DNA of 64,000 bases from Micromonospora sp. NBC_01813 (GCF_035917335.1 NZ_CP109067.1:7253001-7317000); one strand, 5' to 3'. Positions 53,630 to 62,976 are shown, numbered from the stretch's first letter. Notes: generated by a model from the sequence alone, not told the origin. Numbers and translations: made by a program.

Positions 53630-54247
53630 ATGGAACTTGCCTCGATCCTGGGTGTGGTTCTCGCTACCACAGGTACGTCCATGGCGAGCTTCGTGACGGC
53701 ATGGCTGGCAAGCCGACAATCACGCCGGGCTGATCAGCAGGCATCGCAGGCGGCTGAGGCGGCAGCCGCCGTGGTCCAGGACCTAGACGCAGCCGCGAGC
53801 ACTACCAAGGTGAGCAAGACGGTCAGGTTATCTTGGAACACTGAGGCAGGGATTCCAGCCAACGTTGATGATCGTGTGACCCGCCTGACCGAATCGCTGC
53901 GGGAGGCTGAGTCGATCATCGCCGAGCTCCAAGCCGAGATGGGTGTCCGCCATGCCGCTGTTGCCCGGCTACGAGCCGAGGAGGAAGAGAGTCGTCAACT
54001 CGCTGCTTTGAAGGCTGAGGAAGCTAAGGCGGTCAGGACCATCATCGACACGGCTATAGCGTCAGCGCATACCAACCTTCAGCAGAAGATATCGGACGAG
54101 CAGTCGGAGCTTCGTGCACGTCTGATCGTGCTGCAGAAGGAACTTCAGAAGGCTCAGGGCAAGGGTCGCAAGGAGCAAGCCCTGTTCTTCACGGCTGGTG
54201 CGTTGCTTTCGATTCCGATCGGGTTCCTGGTGAACGCCTTCTCGTAG
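53630..54247 (+). CDS. Coiled-coil protein with hydrophobic ends, unknown
   Basis: 205 residues. A hydrophobic segment at each end (about 3-27, ILGVVLATTGTSMASFVTAW; about 183-203, FFTAGALLSIPIGFLVNAF) brackets a long Ala/Glu/Arg-rich coiled coil (about 30-175). The layout suits a membrane-anchored spacer or sensor. It is the first gene inside the presumed island. No family recognised; GGAGGTTTCGTC precedes the ATG. Confidence 0.6.
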   Translation: MELASILGVVLATTGTSMASFVTAWLASRQSRRADQQASQAAEAAAAVVQDLDAAASTTKVSKTVRLSWNTEAGIPANVDDRVTRLTESLREAESIIAELQAEMGVRHAAVARLRAEEEESRQLAALKAEEAKAVRTIIDTAIASAHTNLQQKISDEQSELRARLIVLQKELQKAQGKGRKEQALFFTAGALLSIPIGFLVNAFS

Positions 54248-54267
54248 GCACCAGCTAATCGATAAGC

Positions 54268-54401
54268 GGATCTCCTCGTCAGGCAGTCACTGACCGACCG
54301 GTCTCCCCGGACCGGGACAAGGTGGAGCGCCCAACCGGACGAACGACCTTGTCCCGGTCCGGGGAGACCGGTAGCCCTTGCGGTACCCGATGAGGAGATC
54401 C
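54268..54401. repeat. Nested inverted repeats with perfect 27-bp arms
   Basis: Inner arms at 54297-54323 and 54346-54372 are exact reverse complements over 27 bases (begin ACCGGTCTCC, end GACAAGGT) around a 22-base loop. Outer arms at 54268-54280 and 54389-54401 (GGATCTCCTCGTC) match in 12 of 13 positions. The structure is too long and nested for an ordinary terminator and could be a recombination site, an IS scar or an origin-type element. Confidence 0.85.
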
Positions 54402-54875
54402 ACCCCGGCCGATCTCCGAGGAGGGTCGGGGTTCGGGGCGGAGCCCCGAGGTCTTCAAGGTTCTGTGTCCGCTCAGCGATGCCGGCCGGCCCGGCCGATG
54501 CCGGCCGGAGGTCGCCAGCAGGCCGGGGTCGGGCCGGCGCGGCCCGCTTGCGGGCCGCCTTGATCCAGAAGAGGACAACTCGGCAATAGGTGAGGAACGG
54601 TGTTCGTAACCTTCGAGACCACGACCTTTTTGCTCACGCGTTCTATATGCCCCGTCCTTCGTAATCCGACAGGTGCTCCGGGGCCATCGTGGTTGCTCTT
54701 ACCGCTGCTGTCGCAGAATTTACACTGGATTCGATACATTTCCGACACTACGGATCTCTCCGCATACTGAACCCGCTGTGGCTGGCAGGTCAACCGGCGT
54801 CCAGCGGAACGTGCGCCCGCGTCAGCAAAGTTTGCGCTAGAGTGACGGGCTCGGTCGGACCCTGGGAGGATAAGC
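54402..54875. other. Gene-free region before the ATPase gene
   Basis: Contains several smaller GC-rich inverted repeats (54,440-54,570, such as GGGGCGGAGCCCC), then an AT-richer stretch (54,580-54,760) that probably holds the promoter of the ATPase gene. No gene seen. Confidence 0.45.
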
Positions 54876-56372
54876 GTGAGCGGCGAAGGTAGGCGCATCG
54901 GTGGACCTCAGGAGCACTTACTTAAGCAACTCGTCTTTCCGTCGCGGTTCGAGGTGCTAGAGAAGTACATCGGTGCAGAGATCGCACGCCTAGTTGTCGA
55001 GCCCCCAGCGGAAACGCGCGACGCACTTGAGGCGGCCAGTCAAGCGGCGAAGGCCCGCAGTGAGGGGATATTCCTCCCCTTCTACGCCGACTCTGGAACC
55101 GGCAAAACCACACTAGCAAATAGTCTGACCACATTTTTCCCGGCCGACTTCACCCCCACAGAGAACCTCGAAGGAACGGTTACCTTTGAAGACCTGAAAA
55201 GTGCCGCACGCTCGGCGGTGAGCAGCCTGCCGGCAAACGATGGTCGTATCATCCCGGTCAACATTGACCATCGGGAGAGTGATCCGCCGAGCCCGACTGA
55301 GCTTTCGCACATAAAGCGGTTTCTTCGAGAATCGACCGTAGGCCATCGCACAGCTCTCCTGTGGCCGGAGACATCAGAGGATATCGCACGCAAAATGGCG
55401 GCCGACTTCAAGAAGATCGCGGGCACCCCGGCCATCCCGATTCCGATACAGATTGACGGTCCGCCGCGAGAGACCTGGGTCGCGATTGCGCAAAGTACCC
55501 TTCAGCTTGCCAACAGTGTTGACTCGCTTGAGCTTCTTGGTGTCAACCCGAAGGATTACAGTCCCGGGGAGTTCCCGTCGATCGGGGAGTTCCTTCGAAA
55601 AATATCGGACGACTTCAGTAATCGCCGACTAGAGATGCTGCGTGAAACCCGTAAGCCCATTCGCCTTGCTGTCATCTTCGTTTCTGAATCTCCAGATGCG
55701 GGCGTCCTAATGCAGCTTACCAATAGCAGTAAGTTCGGATTGATGGACGGAAACGCACTTCTTGATGCGACCCGCGAGAGTGTGGTTGGTCGTTGGTGGA
55801 GTGAACGTCGTGGTCTCTTGACGCAGATGATCGTCCAGCTGGATGCTCGCCTATTCGGCATGCCTCCACAGACCACAATTCCGATTCTGCGACGCTTTGG
55901 ATCGGAATCCATCGTTCAAGACCTGATCGACTTAGATGTCGGATCTGCCCGGCCGTCCGATATCAAGACTTCGTTCAGGCGATCAGATTTCGGTAAGTAT
56001 CTAAATGGAACTGCTCGGCCGACATATGAAACGAGGGGAACCCCGGCCGCCATTTCTTCGCCGGCCTTCGCCCTTTTGGCTGATAAAGGATTTACTGGTG
56101 GTCAAGATAAGGCGTTCAATCGATCAATGCTCGAAGCGGTTCGAATTTATCTCGACGGTGAGGGTATTTCTGTAGTCGACAGTGCTGCAGAGCAGAGACT
56201 GAGCTTCTGCCCCCTGATTCCCGACAATTACTTCGAAGTCGATGGTGACGTGATCTGTGTGGAATACACCTGGCGTAAGGGTCTGTTCTTGACAAATACG
56301 AATCGAGGAAATATTGCACAATATGTATTGAGTAAGCTGCAGAACTATGCGCGAGAACTCGGCAGGGCGTAG
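54876..56372 (+). CDS. P-loop ATPase next to a restriction-modification pair, unknown family
   Basis: 498 residues. Walker A is ADSGTGKTTLAN (about 71-82); a hydrophobic strand IRLAVIFVSESPD (about 255) may be Walker B or sensor 1. The rest (VGRWWSERRGLLTQ, CVEYTWRKGLFLTN near the C-terminus) is not recognised. Codon use is less GC-rich than the rest of the window, as in the two genes that follow, so the three probably arrived together. It may be an accessory (NTP-dependent) part of the defence locus, but this is inference. GTG/ATG context: GAGGATAAGC before GTG 54876. Confidence 0.7.
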   Translation: MSGEGRRIGGPQEHLLKQLVFPSRFEVLEKYIGAEIARLVVEPPAETRDALEAASQAAKARSEGIFLPFYADSGTGKTTLANSLTTFFPADFTPTENLEGTVTFEDLKSAARSAVSSLPANDGRIIPVNIDHRESDPPSPTELSHIKRFLRESTVGHRTALLWPETSEDIARKMAADFKKIAGTPAIPIPIQIDGPPRETWVAIAQSTLQLANSVDSLELLGVNPKDYSPGEFPSIGEFLRKISDDFSNRRLEMLRETRKPIRLAVIFVSESPDAGVLMQLTNSSKFGLMDGNALLDATRESVVGRWWSERRGLLTQMIVQLDARLFGMPPQTTIPILRRFGSESIVQDLIDLDVGSARPSDIKTSFRRSDFGKYLNGTARPTYETRGTPAAISSPAFALLADKGFTGGQDKAFNRSMLEAVRIYLDGEGISVVDSAAEQRLSFCPLIPDNYFEVDGDVICVEYTWRKGLFLTNTNRGNIAQYVLSKLQNYARELGRA

Positions 56373-56710
56373 TTTCACCTGTTTCCCGGGGTCCGGACAC
56401 CTCGTCGAAGGCGGAACCTAAGCGCTGCCACTCATCGCTGCGGCCTGCGTGCTTCCTATGGCATGCGGCATGCGGCGGCTCGGCCCGGCTGTCTGCGTCA
56501 AGTCACAAGCTGTGGCAGCTGCGGAGCGACGTCGGGCGTGCCTAGGTGTCAGCGCGTGGCTGGGCGCGATTGCGGCCGTCTTGAGGCGGCGATGAAGGTT
56601 CCTCGTTTCCTCCCTGCTGCTGCGGGCATGGTGTTGGCGAGTAGCCTCGTGGCTAGATCCGACCGTGGTGGGCTCGGCTGTCAGGGCGAAGGTGGCCTAC
56701 GCTTACCGGT
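56373..56710. other. Intergenic region, no gene seen
   Basis: About 340 bases between the ATPase and methyltransferase genes. No open frame with coding support; it should hold a promoter for the restriction-modification pair. Confidence 0.45.
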
Positions 56711-58384
56711 GTGTCTACGATTGTTGCTGTTCAAGGTGAGCATGTACGTACGTTCGGTGACGTGTTTACGCGTCGATGGGTGGCGGAGGTGCTGCTTGAC
56801 CTGTCCGGTTACGCCGTAGATCGGGACCTGACTGTGCTCAGACTTGTAGAGCCGGCAGCGGGAGCGGGCGCCTTCCTGCTTCCGGCGGTCATGCGCCTAC
56901 TGGAAAGCGCGCGGGCGCACGATCGTGCGACCCATGATCTCGGCGAGTGTATTCAGGCCTGGGAAGTGCAGCCCCAGCTTGCGTCGGATCTACGCGAGCG
57001 GATCGTCAGTGTGCTGGAGGGTCAGGGGGTTGCTCCAGACGACGCGCATAGCCTGGCAAGCCGGTGGGTTGTCGTCGGCGATTACCTGTTGGGCGGCAAC
57101 GCTCGCTCGGTGCTTGCGACGGATCGGGCAGATATTGTGATCGGCAATCCGCCATACATTCGACTTGAGCAGATTCCAGATGAGCTTGCAAATGAGTACC
57201 GGAGGCGCTGGCCGGCTATGGGTGGGCGGGCAGACGCCTATATTGGCTTCTTGGAGCGCTCCCTGTCGATCTTGCGCCCGGAAGGGCGAGTAGCGTTCAT
57301 TTGTGCCGATAGATGGATGCGTAATCAGTATGGCCAAACCATCCGCAAGATCATTGCAACCAGTTACGCTGTTGATCACGTATGGGTCATGCACGACGTG
57401 GATGCCTTTGAGCAGCAGGTTTCAGCTTATCCGGCAATCACTGTGATTCGAAACGGTCAGCAGAGTGGCGTTATCACTGCTGATACTACGGCGGATTTCA
57501 ACGAATATTCTGCAGCGCAGCTATTGAAGTGGAGCGCGACTCCCCAGGAGTCACGCTTCGCGGGCCCTGGGGTCAGCGCGCATAGGTTGCCGCACTGGTT
57601 CGGGGGCGATGAATCGTGGCCGACAGGAAGTCCTGACAGGCTGAGGTTGATTGAGAAGTTGAACGATGAGTTCTACCCCCTTCATGATGCAGTGACGGGG
57701 ACGAAGGTGAGTATCGGGGTGGCAACAGGGGCGGACGGCGTCTTCGTGACGACCAACCCGCATTGCGTTGAGCCGGATCGGCTGATCCCGTTGGCAATGG
57801 TCCGTGACTTGCGATCGGGGATCTTTGTTTGGTCGGGCAGCTACTTGGTGAATCCTTGGGCTGCAAACGGCTCGCTTGTCGACTTGGATAGCTATCCGAG
57901 GCTGCGTTCCTACTTCGGTTCGCATGGAACGAAGTTGCGCGGACGATTCGTGGCGAAAAAATCGCCGTCGGCCTGGTATCGTACAATTGATAAAGTTGAT
58001 CATGGCCTAACGGGGCGAGCCAAGTTGTTACTGCAGGATATGAAGTCAACGATCCATCCAGTACTCGAACCGGGTGGGCACTATCCGCACCATAACGTTT
58101 ACTACGTCGTATCGGATAAGTGGGATCTAGATGTTCTTGGGGGATTGCTGCTGTCTCGGATCTCGCAGGCCTTCATTGAGGCGTATTGCGTGCGCATGAA
58201 TGGCAACACGCTGCGATTCCAGGCGCAGTATTTGAAGAAGATTCGTGTCCCCAGGCCCGGTAGTATCGGGGCCAGTACTTGCGCTCTACTGGCGCAGGCA
58301 TTTCGCAATCGAGACGTTGAATCGGCAACTTTGGCGGCCGCCGACGCGTATGGAATCGACCTCAAGGAATATGATCTTGTCTGA
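56711..58384 (+). CDS. Type II N6-adenine DNA methyltransferase (PaeR7I/XhoI-like)
   Basis: 557 residues of the gamma-class: SAM-binding motif I EPAAGAGAFL (47-56), catalytic motif IV NPPY (146-149, in IVIGNPPYIRLEQ), then ADAYIGFLERSLSILRPEGRVAF. The C-terminal half is the target-recognition region. GTG 56711 is used. The downstream gene encodes a PaeR7I-like nuclease and overlaps it by 14 bases. It protects the host by methylating the adenine of the recognition site, expected to be CTCGAG if the pairing is right. Low-GC codon use relative to the window. Confidence 0.88.
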   Translation: MSTIVAVQGEHVRTFGDVFTRRWVAEVLLDLSGYAVDRDLTVLRLVEPAAGAGAFLLPAVMRLLESARAHDRATHDLGECIQAWEVQPQLASDLRERIVSVLEGQGVAPDDAHSLASRWVVVGDYLLGGNARSVLATDRADIVIGNPPYIRLEQIPDELANEYRRRWPAMGGRADAYIGFLERSLSILRPEGRVAFICADRWMRNQYGQTIRKIIATSYAVDHVWVMHDVDAFEQQVSAYPAITVIRNGQQSGVITADTTADFNEYSAAQLLKWSATPQESRFAGPGVSAHRLPHWFGGDESWPTGSPDRLRLIEKLNDEFYPLHDAVTGTKVSIGVATGADGVFVTTNPHCVEPDRLIPLAMVRDLRSGIFVWSGSYLVNPWAANGSLVDLDSYPRLRSYFGSHGTKLRGRFVAKKSPSAWYRTIDKVDHGLTGRAKLLLQDMKSTIHPVLEPGGHYPHHNVYYVVSDKWDLDVLGGLLLSRISQAFIEAYCVRMNGNTLRFQAQYLKKIRVPRPGSIGASTCALLAQAFRNRDVESATLAAADAYGIDLKEYDLV

Positions 58385-59087
58385 CCAGCTGACCCCTGAC
58401 CCCACGAGTGCGGCAGTTTCGCTGTTCTGGACCAAGCGTGCCGATCAGATGGCGGCATTGGCTGACGGTGGTGCTTCCGGCGGTGGTGCTCGCGCTGGAG
58501 GGCACATGAACGGTGTTCGTGATCTCGTTGCATCAATTTTTATCGAATCTGGAATGCCCAAGGATGCAATCGTTAAAGAGCCGTATCTCCCTGGCTACTA
58601 CCGTGTTCGTAAGAAGTGGGATTTAGCGATTCGATACAAAGGTGCACTTGTTGCTGCGCTCGAATTCAAAAGTCAAGTCGGTAGCGTTGGCAAGAACATC
58701 AATAATCGTTTTGAGGAGGCTCTTGGTACTGGGACTGATACGAACGCTGCGCAGCGCAAACTTGAAGCGTTCGGGGACGTTCCGCCCTGGCTTGGCTATG
58801 TATTCGTCTTGCGAGAAGACTCGGAGACAGAGCAGTCTCGTCATGATACGTCAGCTCTGTTCCCGACTGACCCAACGTTTCATGGGCTTTCCTACAACCA
58901 GCGATACCAAGAGATGATTCGCCGTTTCATGGGTGATAACGTCTATCAACTCGGATGGTTTATTACTACTTGCGTCGACGGTCAGGGTGTTGTTTCTTAC
59001 AATGAGCCTCTTGCTACCGCGACCGGCAAGGCGTTCCGAGCGGCTGTACAGGGTCGTGTGAATTATGTCTTGGAGGTTCTCGGTTGA
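58371..59087 (+). CDS. PaeR7I-family type II restriction endonuclease
   Basis: 238 residues (PaeR7I itself is about 246). A PD-(D/E)xK nuclease core is visible: RKKWDLAIRY (Asp84) and AALEFKSQVG (Glu98, Lys100). Features such as FWTKRADQ, NNRFEEALG, and FHGLSYNQRYQ fit the PaeR7I/XhoI group, which cuts CTCGAG. The ATG lies inside the end of the methyltransferase gene, coupling their expression. The locus contains no controller (C) protein gene. Confidence 0.85.
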   Translation: MILSDQLTPDPTSAAVSLFWTKRADQMAALADGGASGGGARAGGHMNGVRDLVASIFIESGMPKDAIVKEPYLPGYYRVRKKWDLAIRYKGALVAALEFKSQVGSVGKNINNRFEEALGTGTDTNAAQRKLEAFGDVPPWLGYVFVLREDSETEQSRHDTSALFPTDPTFHGLSYNQRYQEMIRRFMGDNVYQLGWFITTCVDGQGVVSYNEPLATATGKAFRAAVQGRVNYVLEVLG

Positions 59088-59195
59088 GGCGTTTGGGTGT
59101 GGCCACTTGAAATCGGTAGCTTGTTCGCTTGACCCTAGCGGAACAGGCTTAGGGCTACCTGGGTAGATCGTAGTGTCGAACCGGAAACCGACCTT

Positions 59196-59540
59196 CTAGT
59201 CGTTTCCTTCGAAACTGTCGACCAGCGTTTGCAAGCGTTCTGCTGCAACGTGGATGCTCTGTTCAGATCCGGGCCGGCTGGGGAACCAGACCCTGGATGC
59301 GGGCCGGATGGTTGTGGCTATGGCCGTGAGGTGGTCTGTGCTGGTGGGGTCGGGTAGTGCGTCGAGTGCCGCGCATGCGTCAACCGTCGTGCGGTAGCGG
59401 TGTTGGTTGGTGGGGGTGTCTTGCCAGTGTGGGGAGTTGCGCCATTCGTGGACGCGGGCCAGCAGTTCGACGGCTGCGGCGCGGATGGCTGCGGCGTGGT
59501 TGGCGAGGCGTTGCGCGTCCGGGGTGGGGTCGTCTCGCAT
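59196..59540 (-). CDS. Small helical protein, unknown
   Basis: 114 residues, predicted helical (RLANHAAAIRAAAVELLARVHEW and ATTIRPASRVWFPSRPGSEQ). Last gene of the leftward XRE-GNAT operon; ATG 59540. No family recognised. Confidence 0.5.
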   Translation of the reverse strand: MRDDPTPDAQRLANHAAAIRAAAVELLARVHEWRNSPHWQDTPTNQHRYRTTVDACAALDALPDPTSTDHLTAIATTIRPASRVWFPSRPGSEQSIHVAAERLQTLVDSFEGND

Positions 59541-59614
59541 GCCGTGATGGTACCGGCGTGGCGACTGGGGGTGATCTTGTGGTCGCTGGCCCTGGTCCGG
59601 TTGTCCGGCCGGTT

Positions 59615-60166
59615 CTACGGCTGGTCGGCTGTGAGTGTCCACTCTGGGGCGAGGATGGAGTAGAGCAGGGAGTCTCGCCAGGCGCCGTTGGTGTGGACGT
59701 GGTCGCGTAGGCGGCCTTCGTAAGTCATGCCGAGTCGTTTGGCGACGGTGATGGATGCGGTGTTGTCGGGTCCGATGGCGGCGGTGATGCGGTGTAGTCC
59801 GAGTGTTCGGAAGCCGTGGGTGATGAGGGTGTGGGCGGCGTCGGTGGCGTAGCCGTGGCCCCAGTGGTCGGCGTGGATGGCGTAGCCGAGTTTGGCGGCC
59901 TGTACGCCGCTGAGTCCGAGGCGGCCGAACCCGATCATCCGGTCGTGCTTGTCGACGACGGCTAGGTAGTACTCGGTGCGCGGTTGGTGCTGGGCGCGGC
60001 TGATCGCGCCGTCGATCATGGCGCCGGTCTGGTCCTGGTCGCGGGCGTCGAAGGACAGCCAGCGGGTGACGCGTTCGTCTCCGACGATTCCGGCCGCGTC
60101 GGGGATGTCGCTGGTGCGGAAGTCGCGTAGGTCGACGAGTTGGCCGGTGAGGTGGATCGGGTCCAT
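59615..60166 (-). CDS. RimJ/RimL-type GNAT acetyltransferase
   Basis: 183 residues of the RimJ/RimL group: N-terminal LVDLRDFRTSDIPDAAGIVG, the acetyl-CoA region IHADHWGHGYATDAAHTLI and the IGPDNTASITVAKRLGMTYEG stretch. These acetylate N-terminal amines or small amines. It begins 15 bases after the XRE gene's stop and likely is controlled by it. Confidence 0.88.
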   Translation of the reverse strand: MDPIHLTGQLVDLRDFRTSDIPDAAGIVGDERVTRWLSFDARDQDQTGAMIDGAISRAQHQPRTEYYLAVVDKHDRMIGFGRLGLSGVQAAKLGYAIHADHWGHGYATDAAHTLITHGFRTLGLHRITAAIGPDNTASITVAKRLGMTYEGRLRDHVHTNGAWRDSLLYSILAPEWTLTADQP

Positions 60167-60181
60167 GTCGCTGATGGTGCC

Positions 60182-61498
60182 TTACCGGGGCAGGGCGTTG
60201 GCGGGGGTGTGGGTGAAGTGTTCGATGCCGTCGACCAGGTCGCGGGCGTCGGTGGCGAATCCGGCGCGGGTGATGGCCTGGTGCACGCGGCGGACGGAGT
60301 GCACGATGCCGCTGATGCGCTGTTCGGCGGGCAGCTCCAGCACGGGCGCGATGGCGTCGGCGGCGGCGTCGAGGTCCCGGCCGGCGACGCGGGCAATGGC
60401 GAGGTCGGCATGGCTGCCGGCCTGGTCGCCGAAGGCCCACGCGGGGTCGTGCGGGTCGGCGTAGGCAGCGACGGCCTGGGCGGCGTACTCCTCGGCGGTG
60501 GCGGCTTCGCCGGGTAGCCAGGCGAGGGCGTCGGCGGCGTAGTAGAGGGTGCGCGGGTGGGAGAAGGTGCAGATGCCGCCCATCTCGTCCATCTCGTCTG
60601 GCTGGACGCGGGTCCATGCCTGTTCAGCTTCGGTGATGGCGGCCTTGGCCTGTTCGGCGTTGCCGAGGGCGGCGTAGGCGCGGGCGGCGCTTATCGGGAG
60701 CCACACGGAGGTGGTGCCGCCGGTCTGCTGGGCGTACTGGGCGCCGGTGTTGGCGTAGCGGACGGCTTCGGCGTAGCGGCCGGCCCAGTAGGCGACCAAC
60801 GATTGGAGGCCGCGGAGCCAGGCTTGCAGTCCGGGGTGTCCGGCCTGGTCGGCGCAGAGCACGGCGGTACGGGCTTGCAGCATCGCCGAGTGTGGGTCGG
60901 CGAGGTCCTGGGACACCTTGGCGAGTAGGCCGCTGGTGATGCCGGCGAGGAAGTGCAGGTCTCGCGACTGGGTGGGGGGTTGGCGGCGTTCCAGGAGGGT
61001 GAACAGGCTGTCCTGGGTTTCGGCGAGGTCGCCGATGATGTGGCTGACGGGTTGCTGCGGGTAGGCCAGGGCGAGGCGTTGCACGTCTTCGGCGAGGCTG
61101 GTGATGGCGGCGGGGGTGGTGGCTTCGGCGGCGAGCAGGGCGTAGCGGCGGGCGCGTTCGGCGGCCATGGCGAGGAGGTTCCTTTCGGTTCCGGTGCCGG
61201 GCAGCGGCTGAGGGGTGATCGGGGTGCGCTGCGCGGGGAGTGCGGGGTGGTTGCCGGTCCAGGGGCGTTGGAGTTCGTCGACGGGCCGGCCGAACATGGC
61301 TTGCAGGGCGCGGCGGGTGGCGGGGTTGGCTCCGGTGAGGTCGCGTTCGCCTCGGGCGAGGCGGCCGAGGTGGCGGGCGCTGATCACGGCGTGGGGGTCG
61401 TGGCGGGTGAACTCGTCGGCGAGTTCTTCGTAGGTGCGGTCACTGCGCTGGATGAGGTACTCCAGCACGGTTCGGGGTTCGCGCCGTGGTGCTGCCAT
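60182..61498 (-). CDS. XRE-type HTH protein with TPR-like C-terminus
   Basis: 438 residues. An N-terminal helix-turn-helix of the cro/XRE sort (RTYEELADEFTRHDPHAVISARHLGRLARGER, about 18-55) is followed by a long helical repeat region (about 110-430, with ATERARRYALLAAEA-like helices and AARAYAALGNAEQAKAAI). Size and layout match TPR-type regulators that bind a peptide in many actinomycetes. ATG 61498 follows AGGAAGG. Divergent from a small zinc-finger-like gene. Confidence 0.85.
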   Translation of the reverse strand: MAAPRREPRTVLEYLIQRSDRTYEELADEFTRHDPHAVISARHLGRLARGERDLTGANPATRRALQAMFGRPVDELQRPWTGNHPALPAQRTPITPQPLPGTGTERNLLAMAAERARRYALLAAEATTPAAITSLAEDVQRLALAYPQQPVSHIIGDLAETQDSLFTLLERRQPPTQSRDLHFLAGITSGLLAKVSQDLADPHSAMLQARTAVLCADQAGHPGLQAWLRGLQSLVAYWAGRYAEAVRYANTGAQYAQQTGGTTSVWLPISAARAYAALGNAEQAKAAITEAEQAWTRVQPDEMDEMGGICTFSHPRTLYYAADALAWLPGEAATAEEYAAQAVAAYADPHDPAWAFGDQAGSHADLAIARVAGRDLDAAADAIAPVLELPAEQRISGIVHSVRRVHQAITRAGFATDARDLVDGIEHFTHTPANALPR

Positions 61499-61656
61499 CC
61501 GATGCGCCTTCCTGGACGGTGGGGCTCTGCTGTCAAGGCTGGTCCGGTAGATGTCCGGACGGCAAGCCATGTCCTCATGTGGTCCTGCTGAGGTCCGTCT
61601 GATGTGCCGGGCCGGGTCCTCGATCTGTCCTGTTAGACCGGTACACGATCATTGTC

Positions 61657-62028
61657 GTGAACCGGTTACGGATTGCTACGCCTGATGACGTGAGGCTATC
61701 TCGGACGGGATCGGGTGCTGTCTGCCCGACCGGCGGGCTGCTGGCCGCGCCCCGGCTGGTAGGTGTCGGCGCGGCGGTGTTCGCCGGGGGCCGGGTCCCG
61801 ATCGTGTTTTGCAAGACAGACACGAGCACCCCTGACCCGTCGGCGTCCGAGCCGGCCGGCTCGGGGTGTCCGGCGTGTGAGGGGCGGGGCTGGAAGCTGG
61901 CGTCTCCGCGTCGAACGCTACGCGCTCCGGGCGACCCGCACCGGTTGCAGCGGCGGACATGTCCGGACTGCGGCGGGCACGGCACGACCGGCGGCGGCAC
62001 ACCTGGGAGCACATCGGCTACCAGGTGA
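61657..62028 (+). CDS. Small protein with DnaJ-like CxxCxGxG units
   Basis: 123 residues. Two metal-binding-like motifs: CPACEGRGWK and CPDCGGHG, as in DnaJ zinc-finger repeats. The region before them is not recognised. GTG 61657 has no strong ribosome site. Such proteins are common near XRE regulators in actinomycete mobile elements. Confidence 0.5.
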   Translation: MNRLRIATPDDVRLSRTGSGAVCPTGGLLAAPRLVGVGAAVFAGGRVPIVFCKTDTSTPDPSASEPAGSGCPACEGRGWKLASPRRTLRAPGDPHRLQRRTCPDCGGHGTTGGGTPGSTSATR

Positions 62029-62157
62029 CTCAGACAGGGCGCCGGGCTGGGTGCCGGGTAGGTGGTTCCTTGCCCGACCGGCAGAACGACACGGGCTGTC
62101 AGGAACTGCTGATCCCCGCCCGGCTCGGCGCCCATCCAACCAATCCGGGGCAGGTCG

Positions 62158-62490
62158 ATGGTGGATCCGAAGGTCGGTGACGTGTTGCACATCGGTGCGC
62201 AGGCGTCGGTGCAGTTCGCCGGTACCCGGTCGCTGATCCTGCGGGTGACGGCCGTACGGAAGAAGCCGACGTATGAGGGTTGGTGCTGGTTGACCGGCTA
62301 CGTCCTGGACCTGCACGGCGATGCGGTCGAGCGGCGTGAGGTGTTCGTCCAGCGGGCGGGGCTGCGCCGGATGGTCCTTCACGATCAGCGACCCGGCATC
62401 GGGGGACAACGGCCGGCGTCGGGGATGGCGCCGGCAGGCGTGAGGATGGAGGAGAACCGTGGCGTTCGATATCCGGGTCAAGCTCGGTGA
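62158..62490 (+). CDS. Small hypothetical protein
   Basis: 110 residues; the first 85 (DVLHIGAQASVQFAGTRSLI then LRVTAVRKKPTYEGWCWLTG) look like a beta-barrel. Overlaps the next gene. Family unknown; typical of actinomycete integrative elements. Confidence 0.5.
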   Translation: MVDPKVGDVLHIGAQASVQFAGTRSLILRVTAVRKKPTYEGWCWLTGYVLDLHGDAVERREVFVQRAGLRRMVLHDQRPGIGGQRPASGMAPAGVRMEENRGVRYPGQAR

Positions 62491-62698
62491 CACGATCCGG
62501 CTGCAACCGGTGGACCGGTACCGGCCGGCGGACGGGCCGACCGCGATGCGGCTGACCGGCGTACGACTGATCACGAACCGACCGGACAGCGACGAGTGGA
62601 TCTGGCTGGAAGGCGTCAAACTCAACGATGACGGCTCATGGGGTGATCACGCGTTGGTGATGGCGCGGGCGTCACTACTGGCACCCGAGCCGAATTGA
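62459..62698 (+). CDS. Small hypothetical protein, partner of the preceding gene
   Basis: 79 residues with a similar layout to the previous protein (DTIRLQPVDRYRPADGPTAM then LTGVRLITNRPDSDEWIWLEG). A GTG start at 62459 follows GAGGAGAACC and lies within the preceding gene; the two are probably a duplicated or paired set. Confidence 0.55.
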   Translation: MAFDIRVKLGDTIRLQPVDRYRPADGPTAMRLTGVRLITNRPDSDEWIWLEGVKLNDDGSWGDHALVMARASLLAPEPN

Positions 62699-62702
62699 GT
62701 CG

Positions 62703-62894
62703 ATGGTGCGACTGGCGTACGTCCGGGACCAGCTACGGGCGGCGCAACGGCTCCTTGACCGGCACCCCGGACCTGACCGTGATGGTCGGTGTCCGGGGTG
62801 CGGTCTGACGGACTGCGGGTGGCGGCGGACCGCGCTGCGGGTGTTCGGCCGGCACGGCTACCTGCCGCGACGTTGGCCGAATGGCCGGACGTGA
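62703..62894 (+). CDS. Small Cys-containing hypothetical protein
   Basis: 63 residues; ends with CPGCGLTDCGWRRTALRVFG, a possible metal-binding knuckle. Four bases after the preceding stop; likely part of the same message. Confidence 0.45.
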   Translation: MVRLAYVRDQLRAAQRLLDRHPGPDRDGRCPGCGLTDCGWRRTALRVFGRHGYLPRRWPNGRT

Positions 62895-62942
62895 GGCACC
62901 CGGCGGTGATGGACAGATCGTCACCTACCTGGATAGCCTCTT

Positions 62943-62958
62943 GACAAGCTGAGTTGTC
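62943..62958. promoter_or_regulatory. Inverted repeat before the GntR gene
   Basis: GACAA-GCTGAG-TTGTC, overlapping a TTGACA that could be a -35 element. KorSA/TraR-type GntR regulators of actinomycete elements bind similar TTGTC/GACAA palindromes. Confidence 0.45.
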
Positions 62959-62976
62959 GTCTTGGGGGTGGGTTGG

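Noticed and set aside
61575-62192. Minus-strand open frame opposite the CxxCxGxG protein
   Set aside because: Pro/Arg-rich product with no feature; the plus-strand frames have better starts and recognisable Cys motifs.
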